From: Fodinibius sp052060035
GTDB lineage: Bacteria; Bacteroidota; Rhodothermia; Balneolales; Balneolaceae
NCBI RefSeq assembly: GCF_052060035.1
Contig: NZ_JBPOEA010000014.1
Location: forward strand, 1 to 64,000
Length of the DNA: 64,000 bases
Reading direction: 5' to 3'
The number at the start of each line of letters is the position of its first letter. Position 1 is the stretch's first letter. The notes under the pieces are model-generated. The model worked only from the letters and a program-made list of their open reading frames with translations. It made no database searches and had not been told where the DNA came from. The position numbers and the translations under genes are program-made. Positions 26,610 to 35,550 of the stretch are shown in pieces.

Positions 26610-27779
26610 ATGCATTCCTCAATTCATCTCCAACGATTAATAACAATACCTCTGTTGGCAGTTGCATTCTTGATTACTTCCTGTGATATCATCGACAGCA
26701 ATGACAATTCTACTATTGATACTCCAGAAAACTATGAATTTACCCGCAATGGGGAATCAACCGTAGCCTATCCCGGACAAAATGACCGTCTGGATATGGT
26801 TGAAGAGATGAAAGCTTATATCGCTACCGCAAATGATGGAGACATCCTTTCTGAACAAGCACTCAATGATATGTTTGCAAACACAAACGGTGACGGAGGT
26901 GGGAACTTTCCTTTTACCTCGGATCGTGATCTGAAAAGCAAAACGTTTGCCCCTGATCTCGATAACAATTTGTTCGAAGGTATTTTCTCGGATGCTGCTT
27001 CAGCAAGTGAAAATGGGAATGCAGGTGTTCGTGCCCAAGATGGGGTTGCAGGCCTCCTTGAGCGTGAAGACAGTGGCAATGATATTTTAGTTGATGCCAA
27101 AGGTCGGGAATTCACTCAGCTCGTCGAGAAAGGTTTGATGGGGGCTGTTTTCTACAACCAGATTTTCAATGTCTATCTTACGAATGAACGTATTGGTCCC
27201 GATGTAGAGAATGATGAAACCGAGGAGGGAGCCAACTACACTGCCAAGGAACACCATTTTGATGAGGCGTTCGGGTACTTCAATGCACCTGCTGATTTTA
27301 AATCTGACTGGCTGGATTCACGAACCGACGAGCTTCGCTTCTGGAGTAAGTACTCAAATAGTTCTGATACGCAACTCGGTTTCAATGATACCATTATGTC
27401 AGCATTCATCAACGGACGTACGGCCATTGTTAATGATGACCAGGAAGCCTTAAATGAAGAGGTAAACATCCTATACAACTCTTTGGAACTGCTCGCCGCG
27501 GCTACTGCTGTCCATTACATTAACAGCACGCTTGGTCATCTCAACAATGGAAATACCGGTGAAGCTTTTCACGCTCTTTCAGAGGCGTGGGCGTTTGTAA
27601 ATGCTTTGAAATATAGTCCAAAACGCAAAATATCTAATGATCAAATTGATCAAATCATCAATACCAATTTTGGAGAAAACAGCAACTTCTGGGAGGTAAC
27701 GCCCACTGGTTTAAATAACGCTAAGTCAACCCTTGTAGAAACGTACCCTGATCTTGCTCCCGTACAAGATCAACTGTAA
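26610..27779 (+). CDS. DUF4856-family lipoprotein
   Basis: A lipoprotein signal (hydrophobic stretch ending FLITSCDI, Cys as the lipidated residue) precedes a 360-residue domain matching the DUF4856 pattern seen beside imelysin genes in Bacteroidota. Typical segments are DRLDMVEEMKAYIATAND, FTQLVEKGLMGAVFYNQIFNVYL, HHFDEAFGYFNAP and SEAWAFVNALKY. The biochemical role is unknown; the imelysin, HTTM and TonB-receptor neighbours and the operator upstream argue for surface iron acquisition. First gene of the operon 26610-32824. Confidence 0.85.
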   Translation: MHSSIHLQRLITIPLLAVAFLITSCDIIDSNDNSTIDTPENYEFTRNGESTVAYPGQNDRLDMVEEMKAYIATANDGDILSEQALNDMFANTNGDGGGNFPFTSDRDLKSKTFAPDLDNNLFEGIFSDAASASENGNAGVRAQDGVAGLLEREDSGNDILVDAKGREFTQLVEKGLMGAVFYNQIFNVYLTNERIGPDVENDETEEGANYTAKEHHFDEAFGYFNAPADFKSDWLDSRTDELRFWSKYSNSSDTQLGFNDTIMSAFINGRTAIVNDDQEALNEEVNILYNSLELLAAATAVHYINSTLGHLNNGNTGEAFHALSEAWAFVNALKYSPKRKISNDQIDQIINTNFGENSNFWEVTPTGLNNAKSTLVETYPDLAPVQDQL

Positions 27780-27794
27780 TAAGTTTGAACTCAC

Positions 27795-27824
27795 AGAGCC
27801 AAATCGATCGCCAGATTTGGCTCT
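27795..27824 (+). terminator. Perfect hairpin in the DUF4856-imelysin spacer
   Basis: AGAGCCAAAT and ATTTGGCTCT form a perfect 10-base stem with a 10-base loop, followed by TTTCTAAATTTT, a weak T tract. Inside an operon this would act as a partial terminator or an mRNA stabiliser that makes the first gene more abundant than the rest. Confidence 0.5.
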
Positions 27825-27842
27825 TTCTAAATTTTACGACCT

Positions 27843-28943
27843 ATGTCACAACGCAAACTAACCCACATCCCTTTATTGTTACTCTTATTCCTAACGGCCT
27901 GCAGCAGTAGTACTAATCCTGATGAAACTACTGACTTTGATCGTGCTGCCATGCTCGAAAATTACGGCAACAACATCATATTGCCAGCATTTGAGGATAT
28001 GCAAACAGCAACTGAGGAACTCCAGTCAGCTGCACAAAGTTTTGAAGCAGCCCCTACACTTAATCAGCTGGAGGCCTTGCAAGCTTCACTGAAAGAGACC
28101 CGACTTGCTTGGCAAGATGTAAGCCCCTTTCAATTTGGCCCATCTGAATCAATTTTACTGCGCGCCTCACTAAACACCTATCCGGTTGATACAGATAAAA
28201 TTCAACAAAATGTATCCAGCGGCGATTATACATTTGGCACTATCAATAATCGCGATGCGGCCGGGTTACCTGCTTTGGGATATTTGCTTCATGGAACGGG
28301 CGATACTAACGAAGAAATCCTGACAATGTACACCACTGATGATAATGCGAATAACAGAATGAACTATCTGCTCGACAACATTACTTTTATCAAAGAACAA
28401 GTCGATACTGCCACAGAAGACTGGCAAACATCAGGCGGCAACTACATCGGCATGTTTTTAAGCGAAGACAACGCGGGCACCGACGTAGGAAGCTCATTAG
28501 GAATGCTTATCAATAGCTATGTAATGCATTACGAACGAATTCTGCGCGATGGCAAAATTGGTATCCCGGCCGGAGTTCGTAGTGCCGGTACCCCTCGTCC
28601 TGTAGCTGTTGAAGCCTATTATGGTGGTTACTCTTCCGAACTGGCTCGTGCCAATCTTAAACAAATCGAACGTATTTTCACAGGTGCGGGGGGCCGCGGG
28701 CTTGATGACAACCTTGAAGCCCTTAACGCCGGTGATCTTGCTAATGAGATCCAAACCCAAATGGATGAAGCGCAAACAGCTTTTAAAGCCTTAAATGATC
28801 CGTTATCTCAACAGGTGCAAAATAATAATGAGCCTGTACTTACAGCCTTCGAAGAAATCCAACAGGTCGTAACCCTCGTCAAAGCTGATATGACCTCCAT
28901 TCTTGGTATTACCATCACCTATCAAGACAACGATGGAGATTAA
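27843..28943 (+). CDS. Imelysin-family lipoprotein (iron-regulated)
   Basis: A lipoprotein signal (LLLLLFLTACSSS) leads into the imelysin fold. The pattern includes YGNNIILPAFEDM at the start, TRLAWQDVSPFQFGPSES, and GLPALGYLLHGTG near the family's GxHxxE-type region, with a long helical second half. Imelysins are outer-surface or periplasmic proteins tied to iron uptake; the metal-handling mechanism is not settled. The 366 aa length is usual. Six bases separate it from the HTTM gene. Confidence 0.88.
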   Translation: MSQRKLTHIPLLLLLFLTACSSSTNPDETTDFDRAAMLENYGNNIILPAFEDMQTATEELQSAAQSFEAAPTLNQLEALQASLKETRLAWQDVSPFQFGPSESILLRASLNTYPVDTDKIQQNVSSGDYTFGTINNRDAAGLPALGYLLHGTGDTNEEILTMYTTDDNANNRMNYLLDNITFIKEQVDTATEDWQTSGGNYIGMFLSEDNAGTDVGSSLGMLINSYVMHYERILRDGKIGIPAGVRSAGTPRPVAVEAYYGGYSSELARANLKQIERIFTGAGGRGLDDNLEALNAGDLANEIQTQMDEAQTAFKALNDPLSQQVQNNNEPVLTAFEEIQQVVTLVKADMTSILGITITYQDNDGD

Positions 28944-28949
28944 TACCCC

Positions 28950-30353
28950 ATGATTCCCGAGGCCGTAAAAAAACACCTTTCATCCCAGGTATCCATTGCC
29001 CCACTGGCGGTATTCCGGTTTCTTTTCGGATTTATCATGCTTATCAGTATGATCCGGTTTGCTGCCAACGGTTGGATCTATAAACTGTATATAAAGCCGG
29101 ATTATTATTTTACTTTTTACGGTTTCGACTGGGTCGTACCGCTGGGAGATCCCGGCATGTACTTGCTTTTCCTGGGGATGGGATTAGCTGCCCTTTCTAT
29201 TATGCTGGGCTATTATTATCGCCTGGGAATCATCTTCTTTTTTTTGGCCTTTACCTACGTCGAACTCATCGATAAAACCAATTATCTTAACCACTATTAT
29301 TTTGTCAGTATAATCAGCTTCCTGCTGATGTTTGTGCCGGCAAATCGTAGCTTTTCAATCGATGTTTTAAGAAAACCATCACTGCACGTAGATAAAGTTC
29401 CCGCATGGACGATCAACATTTTTAAACTCCAATTGGGACTCGTTTACTTTTTTGCGGGTGCTGCAAAACTTAATCCCGACTGGCTCTTCAACGCCATGCC
29501 CATGCGGATTTGGCTGCCCGCCAATGCTGACCTCCCAATATTGGGCTGGCTATTGGAGTATACCTCTACTGCCTATTTGTTTAGCTGGGCCGGAGCACTC
29601 TATGATCTCACTATTGCTTTTTTCCTGCTTTGGAAACCCACCAGAGTTTACGCCTACACCACTGTCGTGATTTTTCATCTTATGACTTACGCTCTGTTCC
29701 AGATCGGTATGTTTCCGTTTATCATGATATTGAGCACGCTCATCTTCTTCCCAGCTAATTTTCATCAAAAGGTTATAGATTCTATCTTAAAGCTTAAGCA
29801 TCTTCTTCCCTTTCAAGGGGGGCAAAGGTCAGTATCAAAGCAAACAGAGTGGGATCTAAGTAAAAGAGGAAGTACAATTATTGGATCCATCTTAGTTCTT
29901 CATTTTATACTGCAGTTTTTGTTACCTCTGCGTTTCGCCCTCTATCCCGGAAATCTATTTTGGACCGAACAGGGCTATCGTTTTTCGTGGCGCGTTATGC
30001 TAATGGAAAAAGCGGGTCATGTGACTTTTACTGTTACTAATCCAGACAACAATCAACAGTGGCAGGTTCAAAATTACAAATACTTGACTCCAAACCAGGA
30101 GAAAATGATGTCTACCCAGCCGGATATGATTTTACAATTTGCACACTATCTTGAACAACAATATAAACAGCAAGGTATTGATGACGTCAAAATTACAGCC
30201 GAAAGCTATGTGACGCTCAACGGTCGACGTAGCCAACCTATGATCAATCCGAATGCAGATTTAACCGAAAAAGAACGGGGATTTAGTCATAAGGATTGGA
30301 TCCTATCCTTTAACGAACATCAACAAAATTGGTTCAGAAATCTATCACAATGA
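28950..30353 (+). CDS. HTTM-domain (vitamin K-dependent gamma-carboxylase-like) membrane protein
   Basis: The N-terminal ~290 residues form the HTTM module with repeated hydrophobic segments (APLAVFRFLFGFIMLISMIRF, LGLVYFFAGAAKLNPDWLF), the same fold as in vertebrate gamma-carboxylase. The C-terminal soluble part contains MLMEKAGHVTFTVT. Bacterial members occur in imelysin/TonB iron loci but their reaction there is unknown. Around residues 286-294 the DNA (29808-29828) has a small CCCTT/AAGGG palindrome translated as LPFQGGQ, possibly a repeat scar. The stop overlaps the TonB receptor start (ATGA). Confidence 0.85.
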   Translation: MIPEAVKKHLSSQVSIAPLAVFRFLFGFIMLISMIRFAANGWIYKLYIKPDYYFTFYGFDWVVPLGDPGMYLLFLGMGLAALSIMLGYYYRLGIIFFFLAFTYVELIDKTNYLNHYYFVSIISFLLMFVPANRSFSIDVLRKPSLHVDKVPAWTINIFKLQLGLVYFFAGAAKLNPDWLFNAMPMRIWLPANADLPILGWLLEYTSTAYLFSWAGALYDLTIAFFLLWKPTRVYAYTTVVIFHLMTYALFQIGMFPFIMILSTLIFFPANFHQKVIDSILKLKHLLPFQGGQRSVSKQTEWDLSKRGSTIIGSILVLHFILQFLLPLRFALYPGNLFWTEQGYRFSWRVMLMEKAGHVTFTVTNPDNNQQWQVQNYKYLTPNQEKMMSTQPDMILQFAHYLEQQYKQQGIDDVKITAESYVTLNGRRSQPMINPNADLTEKERGFSHKDWILSFNEHQQNWFRNLSQ

Positions 30354-32824
30354 AGGTTCGCTTTTTTACAACACTATTGCTCTTCATATTAAGCTGGACA
30401 TATACAAGCCAAGCTCAAAACTTTAACATCTCAGGAACGGTTACCGATCAAAGTGAGGCTCCTCTCTCAGGCGTAACCATTTACCTATCCGAAAGCCAAA
30501 ACAGTTCGGCAGCCAAGCCTCTTGAATACCAGGCTCGAACAACTTCAGGTCCCAATGGTAATTATCTTATTCCGGATATAGACCCGGGTGATTACCAGCT
30601 TATTGCCTACCTACCCGGCAAGCGAACAAAGACAAAAGAAATATCAGTCACCAATAGCGATATCCAACAAGATATACAGCTCTTGGGCTTCGAAAGTACG
30701 ATGAGTGAAGTGGTCGTGGGTGGACAAAAGGTATCGACTAATGGCATAACGCGCTTGCAGTCGGTTGAAGGAGTAACTATCAACGAGAGCAAGAAGAACG
30801 AGGTTCTTGTACTTGATGATATGGTGGTCAATAAAGCCACCAATAATACACGCCAAGTATATGCCAAGGTTCCCGGTCTCAACATTTGGCAAAGCGGAGA
30901 TGCCGGTATCCAAACGAGCGTAGGCGGACGTGGCCTCAGCCCCAAACGGAATTCTAATTTTAATACCCGTCAAAACGGTTATGATATTGCAGCGGATGCG
31001 TTAGGCTATCCCGAAAGTTATTATACACCTCCAGTACAAGCGCTGAAGCGTATAGAAATTATTCGCGGAGCGGCTTCCCTTCAATACGGAACACAATTTG
31101 GCGGTATGCTGAATTTTGAGTTCAAAGACGCCCCCGAAAACGATCCTTTCCAATTAAATACCAACCAGTCCTACGGTTCATTCGGACTTTTTAATTCTTT
31201 CAACAGCATTGGAGGTACCCAAGATAATATTAGCTATTATGGGTTTTACCAATACAAAACAAGCAACGGCTGGCGTCCCAACTCTCAACTCGATCAACAC
31301 ACCGCTTACACTTCTTTTGATATTGACCTGAGTCCTGACCTTACCATTACGCCCGAATACACACACATGAATTACCTGGCCCAGCAACCGGGCGGATTAA
31401 CGGATGCGCAATTCCAAGATGATCCCAGCCAATCAAACCGTGAACGTAACTGGTTTAAAGTGAACTGGAACTTATTTGCGCTTAAAGGGACCTATAATTT
31501 CAACAGTAAAACAAGACTTAATACCCGGATTTTTGGATTATTAGCCGGACGTGATGCGCTTGGCAACCTTCAACGTATCGACCGCTTGGATGCCGGCGGT
31601 GAACGAGATCTGCTAAAAGACGACTTTCAAAACTGGGGCAACGAAACTCGGCTCATTCATCGTTATAACTTCCTTGATGGCATCTCCGTTTTTCTTGCAG
31701 GTATTCGTTTTTATAACGGTTACACCCATCGCCGGCAAGGGAATGGCCCCGATGGTAACGATCCTACCTTTGATTACCTTTCCCCTGAAAACCTAATGGG
31801 TTCTGACTTTGACCTGCCCAGCCAAAACCGATCCTTTTTTGTAGAAAATATTTTTAACATTACTCCAAACTTTAGTATTACTCCCGGCTTTCGCTTCGAA
31901 TACATTAAAACCGAAGCCGAAGGCTACTATCGTAATATTATTCGTGATTTAGCCGGCAATATCTTGGTAGACGAACGCATTACTGAAGATCGCAGTCGTG
32001 AAAGATCATTGGTGCTTTTTGGGATAGGATCAAGCTATCGTCCAAATAGATCGGTCGAAATTTATGGGAACTTCTCCCAGAACTACCGCGCCATGAACTT
32101 TAATGATATCCGAGTGGATGTTGGCAATCTTGAGGTGGATCCCAATATACAAGATGAAAGAGGCTTTAATGCCGACTTGGGAATTCGTGGTCAGATTGAT
32201 GACATCTTCCAATATGATATTACCGGGTTTCATCTTTCTTATGAAGACCGCATTGGAACGGTCTTGCGCACCGAACCCAATCCCAAATTCAACAATCTTA
32301 TCGATCGAACATTTCGATATCGCACCAATATAGCTGATGCAAAAATCTATGGACTGGAATCATTTGCAGAAGTGGATTTGTTTAAGCTTTTCGATGTTGG
32401 TAGCGATGCTCAACTCTCCCTCTTTACCAACCTTGCGCTCATCGATGCTACGTACAGCGATTCTGATGAGCCCGGCATCGAAGGTAATGAGGTTGAACTG
32501 GTTCCCCCGTTAAACTTTAAGACCGGCCTGACGTTCGCACAAAACGGTTTTGAAGCCTCCTACCAATTTAGTTATGTAGCTGAGCACTTTTCCGATGCCT
32601 CTAATGCCCGACGTACACCAACCGCTATCGAAGGTATCATCCCATCCTATAAAGTGATGGATCTATCGGTCAAGTACAGCTACCGTAGATTTACTTTAGA
32701 AGGAGGCATCAATAACCTGATGAATGAACAATATTTCACTCGCCGCGCAACCGGTTATCCCGGGCCTGGTATTATTCCTGCTAAAATTCGAAACTTTTAT
32801 ATCTCGGTCGGTATACGAATTTAA
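30350..32824 (+). CDS. TonB-dependent outer-membrane receptor (FecA-like)
   Basis: After a signal peptide (MKVRFFTTLLLFILSW...SQA) comes a carboxypeptidase-like regulatory domain (about 25-115, ISGTVTDQSEAPLSGVTIYL), then the plug domain (VPGLNIWQSGDAGIQTSVGG, followed by IEIIRGAASLQYGTQFGG) and the 22-strand barrel, ending LMNEQYFTRRATGYPGPG and YISVGIRI. The type is that of iron(III)-dicitrate/siderophore receptors. ATG 30350 is preferred over an upstream in-frame start because it overlaps the HTTM stop and begins the signal peptide. About 824 aa; last gene of the iron operon. Confidence 0.92.
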   Translation: MKVRFFTTLLLFILSWTYTSQAQNFNISGTVTDQSEAPLSGVTIYLSESQNSSAAKPLEYQARTTSGPNGNYLIPDIDPGDYQLIAYLPGKRTKTKEISVTNSDIQQDIQLLGFESTMSEVVVGGQKVSTNGITRLQSVEGVTINESKKNEVLVLDDMVVNKATNNTRQVYAKVPGLNIWQSGDAGIQTSVGGRGLSPKRNSNFNTRQNGYDIAADALGYPESYYTPPVQALKRIEIIRGAASLQYGTQFGGMLNFEFKDAPENDPFQLNTNQSYGSFGLFNSFNSIGGTQDNISYYGFYQYKTSNGWRPNSQLDQHTAYTSFDIDLSPDLTITPEYTHMNYLAQQPGGLTDAQFQDDPSQSNRERNWFKVNWNLFALKGTYNFNSKTRLNTRIFGLLAGRDALGNLQRIDRLDAGGERDLLKDDFQNWGNETRLIHRYNFLDGISVFLAGIRFYNGYTHRRQGNGPDGNDPTFDYLSPENLMGSDFDLPSQNRSFFVENIFNITPNFSITPGFRFEYIKTEAEGYYRNIIRDLAGNILVDERITEDRSRERSLVLFGIGSSYRPNRSVEIYGNFSQNYRAMNFNDIRVDVGNLEVDPNIQDERGFNADLGIRGQIDDIFQYDITGFHLSYEDRIGTVLRTEPNPKFNNLIDRTFRYRTNIADAKIYGLESFAEVDLFKLFDVGSDAQLSLFTNLALIDATYSDSDEPGIEGNEVELVPPLNFKTGLTFAQNGFEASYQFSYVAEHFSDASNARRTPTAIEGIIPSYKVMDLSVKYSYRRFTLEGGINNLMNEQYFTRRATGYPGPGIIPAKIRNFYISVGIRI

Positions 32825-32855
32825 CATACTGGTACTGAATCCTTTCCAATAAAAA

Positions 32856-32882
32856 AAGCCCTACCGAAATCGGCAGGGCTTC
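32856..32882. terminator. Bidirectional terminator between convergent iron genes
   Basis: AAGCCCT-A-CCG and CGG-C-AGGGCTT form a stem interrupted by one mismatch, with a short loop. An A-run precedes it (good for the minus strand) and TTCAT follows. It separates the TonB receptor from the convergent Fe-binding lipoprotein gene. Confidence 0.7.
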
Positions 32883-32902
32883 ATAAGGTGTGATGAAAAA
32901 TA

Positions 32903-33958
32903 TTAGATCAATCCAGCTTCTCTAAGCAGATTCAGCGTTCCTTCCAGCTGCTTAAGCTGCTCATAGTCATATTCCGGACTCAATTCCAAGGCATCCTCAG
33001 CATTAAGCATATAACCGGGTAATTCCACTCCACGGATCACCGGATATTCATGCACAGACTGTGCAGCAAACTCTTGTGCTTGCTGAGACAATAGAAAGCT
33101 TAAAAAACGTTGTACTTTCTTAGCGTCATTAGCTGTTTTAAGCTGTGCCGCCCCCGTAACCAAAGCCAGGTTTCCTACATCACCAGTTTCAAAATGATAA
33201 GTAGCAATGTCTGCATTTGAATCAGGACCACTTTCTCCATATTCCTCATGATCCTCATATTCACCTTCGGCACCACCTTCAAGCATACGCAGAATGTAGT
33301 AATGATTGGTTAATGCGATATCAATCTCTCCAGCTGCTACTGCCTGCACCATCGGAGTATTTGAGCTATAAGATTTGGGATTCAGTGCTTTCATACCTTC
33401 CAACCACTGCTTGGCCGTGTCCTCCCCTTCGAGTAAACGCATAGTCGTAATAAAATCGTAAAAGCTCGAATAAGTGGGTGTCCATCCAACTCGTCCTTCA
33501 AACTCATCCATTGTAGCAAGATCCATTACTGATGTCGGCAAATCTTCTTTATCAATCGCATCCGTGTTATAAGCCAACGTACGAAAACGCACAGTCACTG
33601 GAATCCATTCTCCTGATGAAGAAGTATACGAAGCAGGTTTTGATGTCAATGAATCGGGAAGTGCAACAAGTTTGCCTTGCTGTGATGCATTAGCTAAAGC
33701 TCCGGTAGTATTTGCCCAATAAATATCGGCTGGACTTTGGTCTCCCTCTTCACTCATCACAGCCAGGAGCTCAGCATCATTGCCGTAGCGTACCTCAATA
33801 TCAATACCAGTTTGTTCTTTGAAATCCTCAACAAGTGGATTTACCAACGCCTGACTTCGGCCGGAGTACACTACCAGCTGATCATCGGAGGTCTCTCCGC
33901 ATGAACTCAAGAAAAAAACAGTCATTCCAACTGCCAATATTTTTAATACATTCTTCAT
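32903..33958 (-). CDS. Fe(III) ABC transporter substrate-binding lipoprotein (FutA/FbpA-like)
   Basis: The 351 aa protein has a lipobox (FFLSSCGE), then the class of periplasmic binding domain used for ferric iron: LVVYSGRSQALVNPLVEDF at the start, ADIYWANTTGALA, and a tyrosine pair in ALTNHYYILRML matching the iron-ligating tyrosines of FbpA/FutA. No permease or ATPase gene is next to it, so its transporter must be elsewhere or it serves another role. The gene is divergent from protoporphyrinogen oxidase across a palindromic operator. Confidence 0.9.
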   Translation of the reverse strand: MKNVLKILAVGMTVFFLSSCGETSDDQLVVYSGRSQALVNPLVEDFKEQTGIDIEVRYGNDAELLAVMSEEGDQSPADIYWANTTGALANASQQGKLVALPDSLTSKPASYTSSSGEWIPVTVRFRTLAYNTDAIDKEDLPTSVMDLATMDEFEGRVGWTPTYSSFYDFITTMRLLEGEDTAKQWLEGMKALNPKSYSSNTPMVQAVAAGEIDIALTNHYYILRMLEGGAEGEYEDHEEYGESGPDSNADIATYHFETGDVGNLALVTGAAQLKTANDAKKVQRFLSFLLSQQAQEFAAQSVHEYPVIRGVELPGYMLNAEDALELSPEYDYEQLKQLEGTLNLLREAGLI

Positions 33959-34031
33959 AATTCTAAATCTTTAATCTTCACTTGTCATTAATATTTTATT
34001 GCTATCATTCTTCAGATATATAAAACCCTAT

Positions 34032-34058
34032 CCTTAATTAGATTAATTCTAATTAAGG
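34032..34058. promoter_or_regulatory. Palindromic iron/heme operator in a divergent promoter
   Basis: The 11-base arms CCTTAATTAGA and TCTAATTAAGG are perfectly complementary around a TTAAT centre. The core TTAGA-N5-TCTAA is shared with 26540-26554 and 51514-51528. It lies between the Fe(III)-binding lipoprotein (minus) and protoporphyrinogen oxidase (plus), 28 bases before the latter's ATG, and so can control both. A DtxR/IdeR-like or Fur-like metalloregulator is the likely reader (inference). Confidence 0.7.
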
Positions 34059-34085
34059 CACGGAAAGTATAGATTTTTTTATACA

Positions 34086-35444
34086 ATGACTAATAAAAAT
34101 ACAACGGTTGGCATACTCGGCGGAGGTATTTCGGGATTATCGTTAGCTTATAAACTATCCTCAAAAAATATTTCGGTAACCGTCTATGAAAGAGAGAAGC
34201 AGGTAGGTGGAGCTATTAAAACGTTTCGAGAAAACGGCTGGATGGTTGAAGAAGGACCCAATACGCTGATGGTAAAATCCCAGAAAGTTTGGGATTTGCT
34301 TGAGGATCTTGATCTCAAGGGCAAAAGCATCGAAGCGGGAAAAACAGCCAAGAAGAGATTCATCATCAAAAACGGGCTCCCAACCCCTCTGCCTATATCG
34401 CTGAGTAGCTTTTTAAAAACGGAACTTCTATCTATAAAAGGGAAGCTTCGATTATTAAAAGAACCATTTGCCCAAGCATCCCATAAAGAGGACGAATCTA
34501 TTGCCCAATTCATTACACGTCGGCTTGGCCACGAGCCATTGGACTATGCTATAAATCCATTTGTGTCAGGGATTTATGCGGGCGATCCCAAAAACCTTTC
34601 TATCAAGCATACCTTCGAGCCACTCTGGACGATGGAGCAACAGCACGGCAGTTTATTAAAAGGATTGCTAAAGAAAGATCGCAACGGCCAAAAGCCAAAA
34701 CGAGCACTCATCTCTTTCGAACAGGGACTTCAGCAATTGCCGTTGGCCATGGCCGACCGACTAGGAACTGCCATAAAAACCGGAATTGAGATTCAATCTG
34801 TGCAAAAGAGTGATTACCGATGGACTGTAACAGCACAGAATGAGAAAAAATCCGTCACCGCTCAACATAATATTATCGTATCAACCCTGCCGGCCCATTC
34901 CCTTGGACGTATTTTTAAGGACTTACAGTTGGATTCCCTTTCTGACCTTCCCTATGCCCCGTTAAGCGTCGTTGCGTTGGGGTTTTCTGTTGATCAAATT
35001 GACCACCCTCTGGATGGCTTTGGCATGCTTATTCCCGAGGTGGAGCAATATAAAACATTGGGTACGTTATTTTCATCAAGCTTGTTTGCTGGTCGTGCTC
35101 CCGAGGGACATGCCCTGCTGACCAGCTTTATTGGCGGTGCCAGAAATCCCGAGTTAGCATCAAAAAATCCTACTGAATTAGAATCCATCGTTCTGAAAGA
35201 GCTTCAAGAACTGCTTGGAATTTCAGGCAAACCGGTGTTTTCGCATCATCACTTTTGGCCGGCAACAATTCCACAGTATACTGTTGGTTATGATAAATAT
35301 TTATCAGCTATTGATAAGATCGAAAAACAACATCCCGGGCTTTTCCTCAACGGCAATTTTCGTGGAGGGGTATCCGTACCTGATTGTATCACCTCGGGAT
35401 TTTCCATGGCTCAATCAATCACTAAACAAATCGAACAAAGCTAA
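34086..35444 (+). CDS. hemG: Protoporphyrinogen/coproporphyrinogen oxidase (HemY/HemG type)
   Basis: This FAD enzyme oxidises protoporphyrinogen IX (or coproporphyrinogen III in the alternative branch) to the porphyrin. The N-terminal dinucleotide-binding motif GILGGGISGLSLAYKL is followed by VGGAIKTFRENGWMVEEGPNTLM, the family signature; the C-terminal NGNFRGGVSVPDCITSGFSMA closes the FAD site. Length 452 aa fits the oxygen-using HemY type. With HemF and HemE in the hem cluster the protoporphyrin branch is likely. It is separated from that cluster but shares its operator motif. Confidence 0.92.
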   Translation: MTNKNTTVGILGGGISGLSLAYKLSSKNISVTVYEREKQVGGAIKTFRENGWMVEEGPNTLMVKSQKVWDLLEDLDLKGKSIEAGKTAKKRFIIKNGLPTPLPISLSSFLKTELLSIKGKLRLLKEPFAQASHKEDESIAQFITRRLGHEPLDYAINPFVSGIYAGDPKNLSIKHTFEPLWTMEQQHGSLLKGLLKKDRNGQKPKRALISFEQGLQQLPLAMADRLGTAIKTGIEIQSVQKSDYRWTVTAQNEKKSVTAQHNIIVSTLPAHSLGRIFKDLQLDSLSDLPYAPLSVVALGFSVDQIDHPLDGFGMLIPEVEQYKTLGTLFSSSLFAGRAPEGHALLTSFIGGARNPELASKNPTELESIVLKELQELLGISGKPVFSHHHFWPATIPQYTVGYDKYLSAIDKIEKQHPGLFLNGNFRGGVSVPDCITSGFSMAQSITKQIEQS

Positions 35445-35550
35445 TTTAGCGAATATAGCGCTCCTCCAATTCTGCAATATTTTTTGTACTTTCATCCACG
35501 AAAACAGCAAGATTTTTTAGGAAATCCGAACCAAAAACAACCTAAGTATT

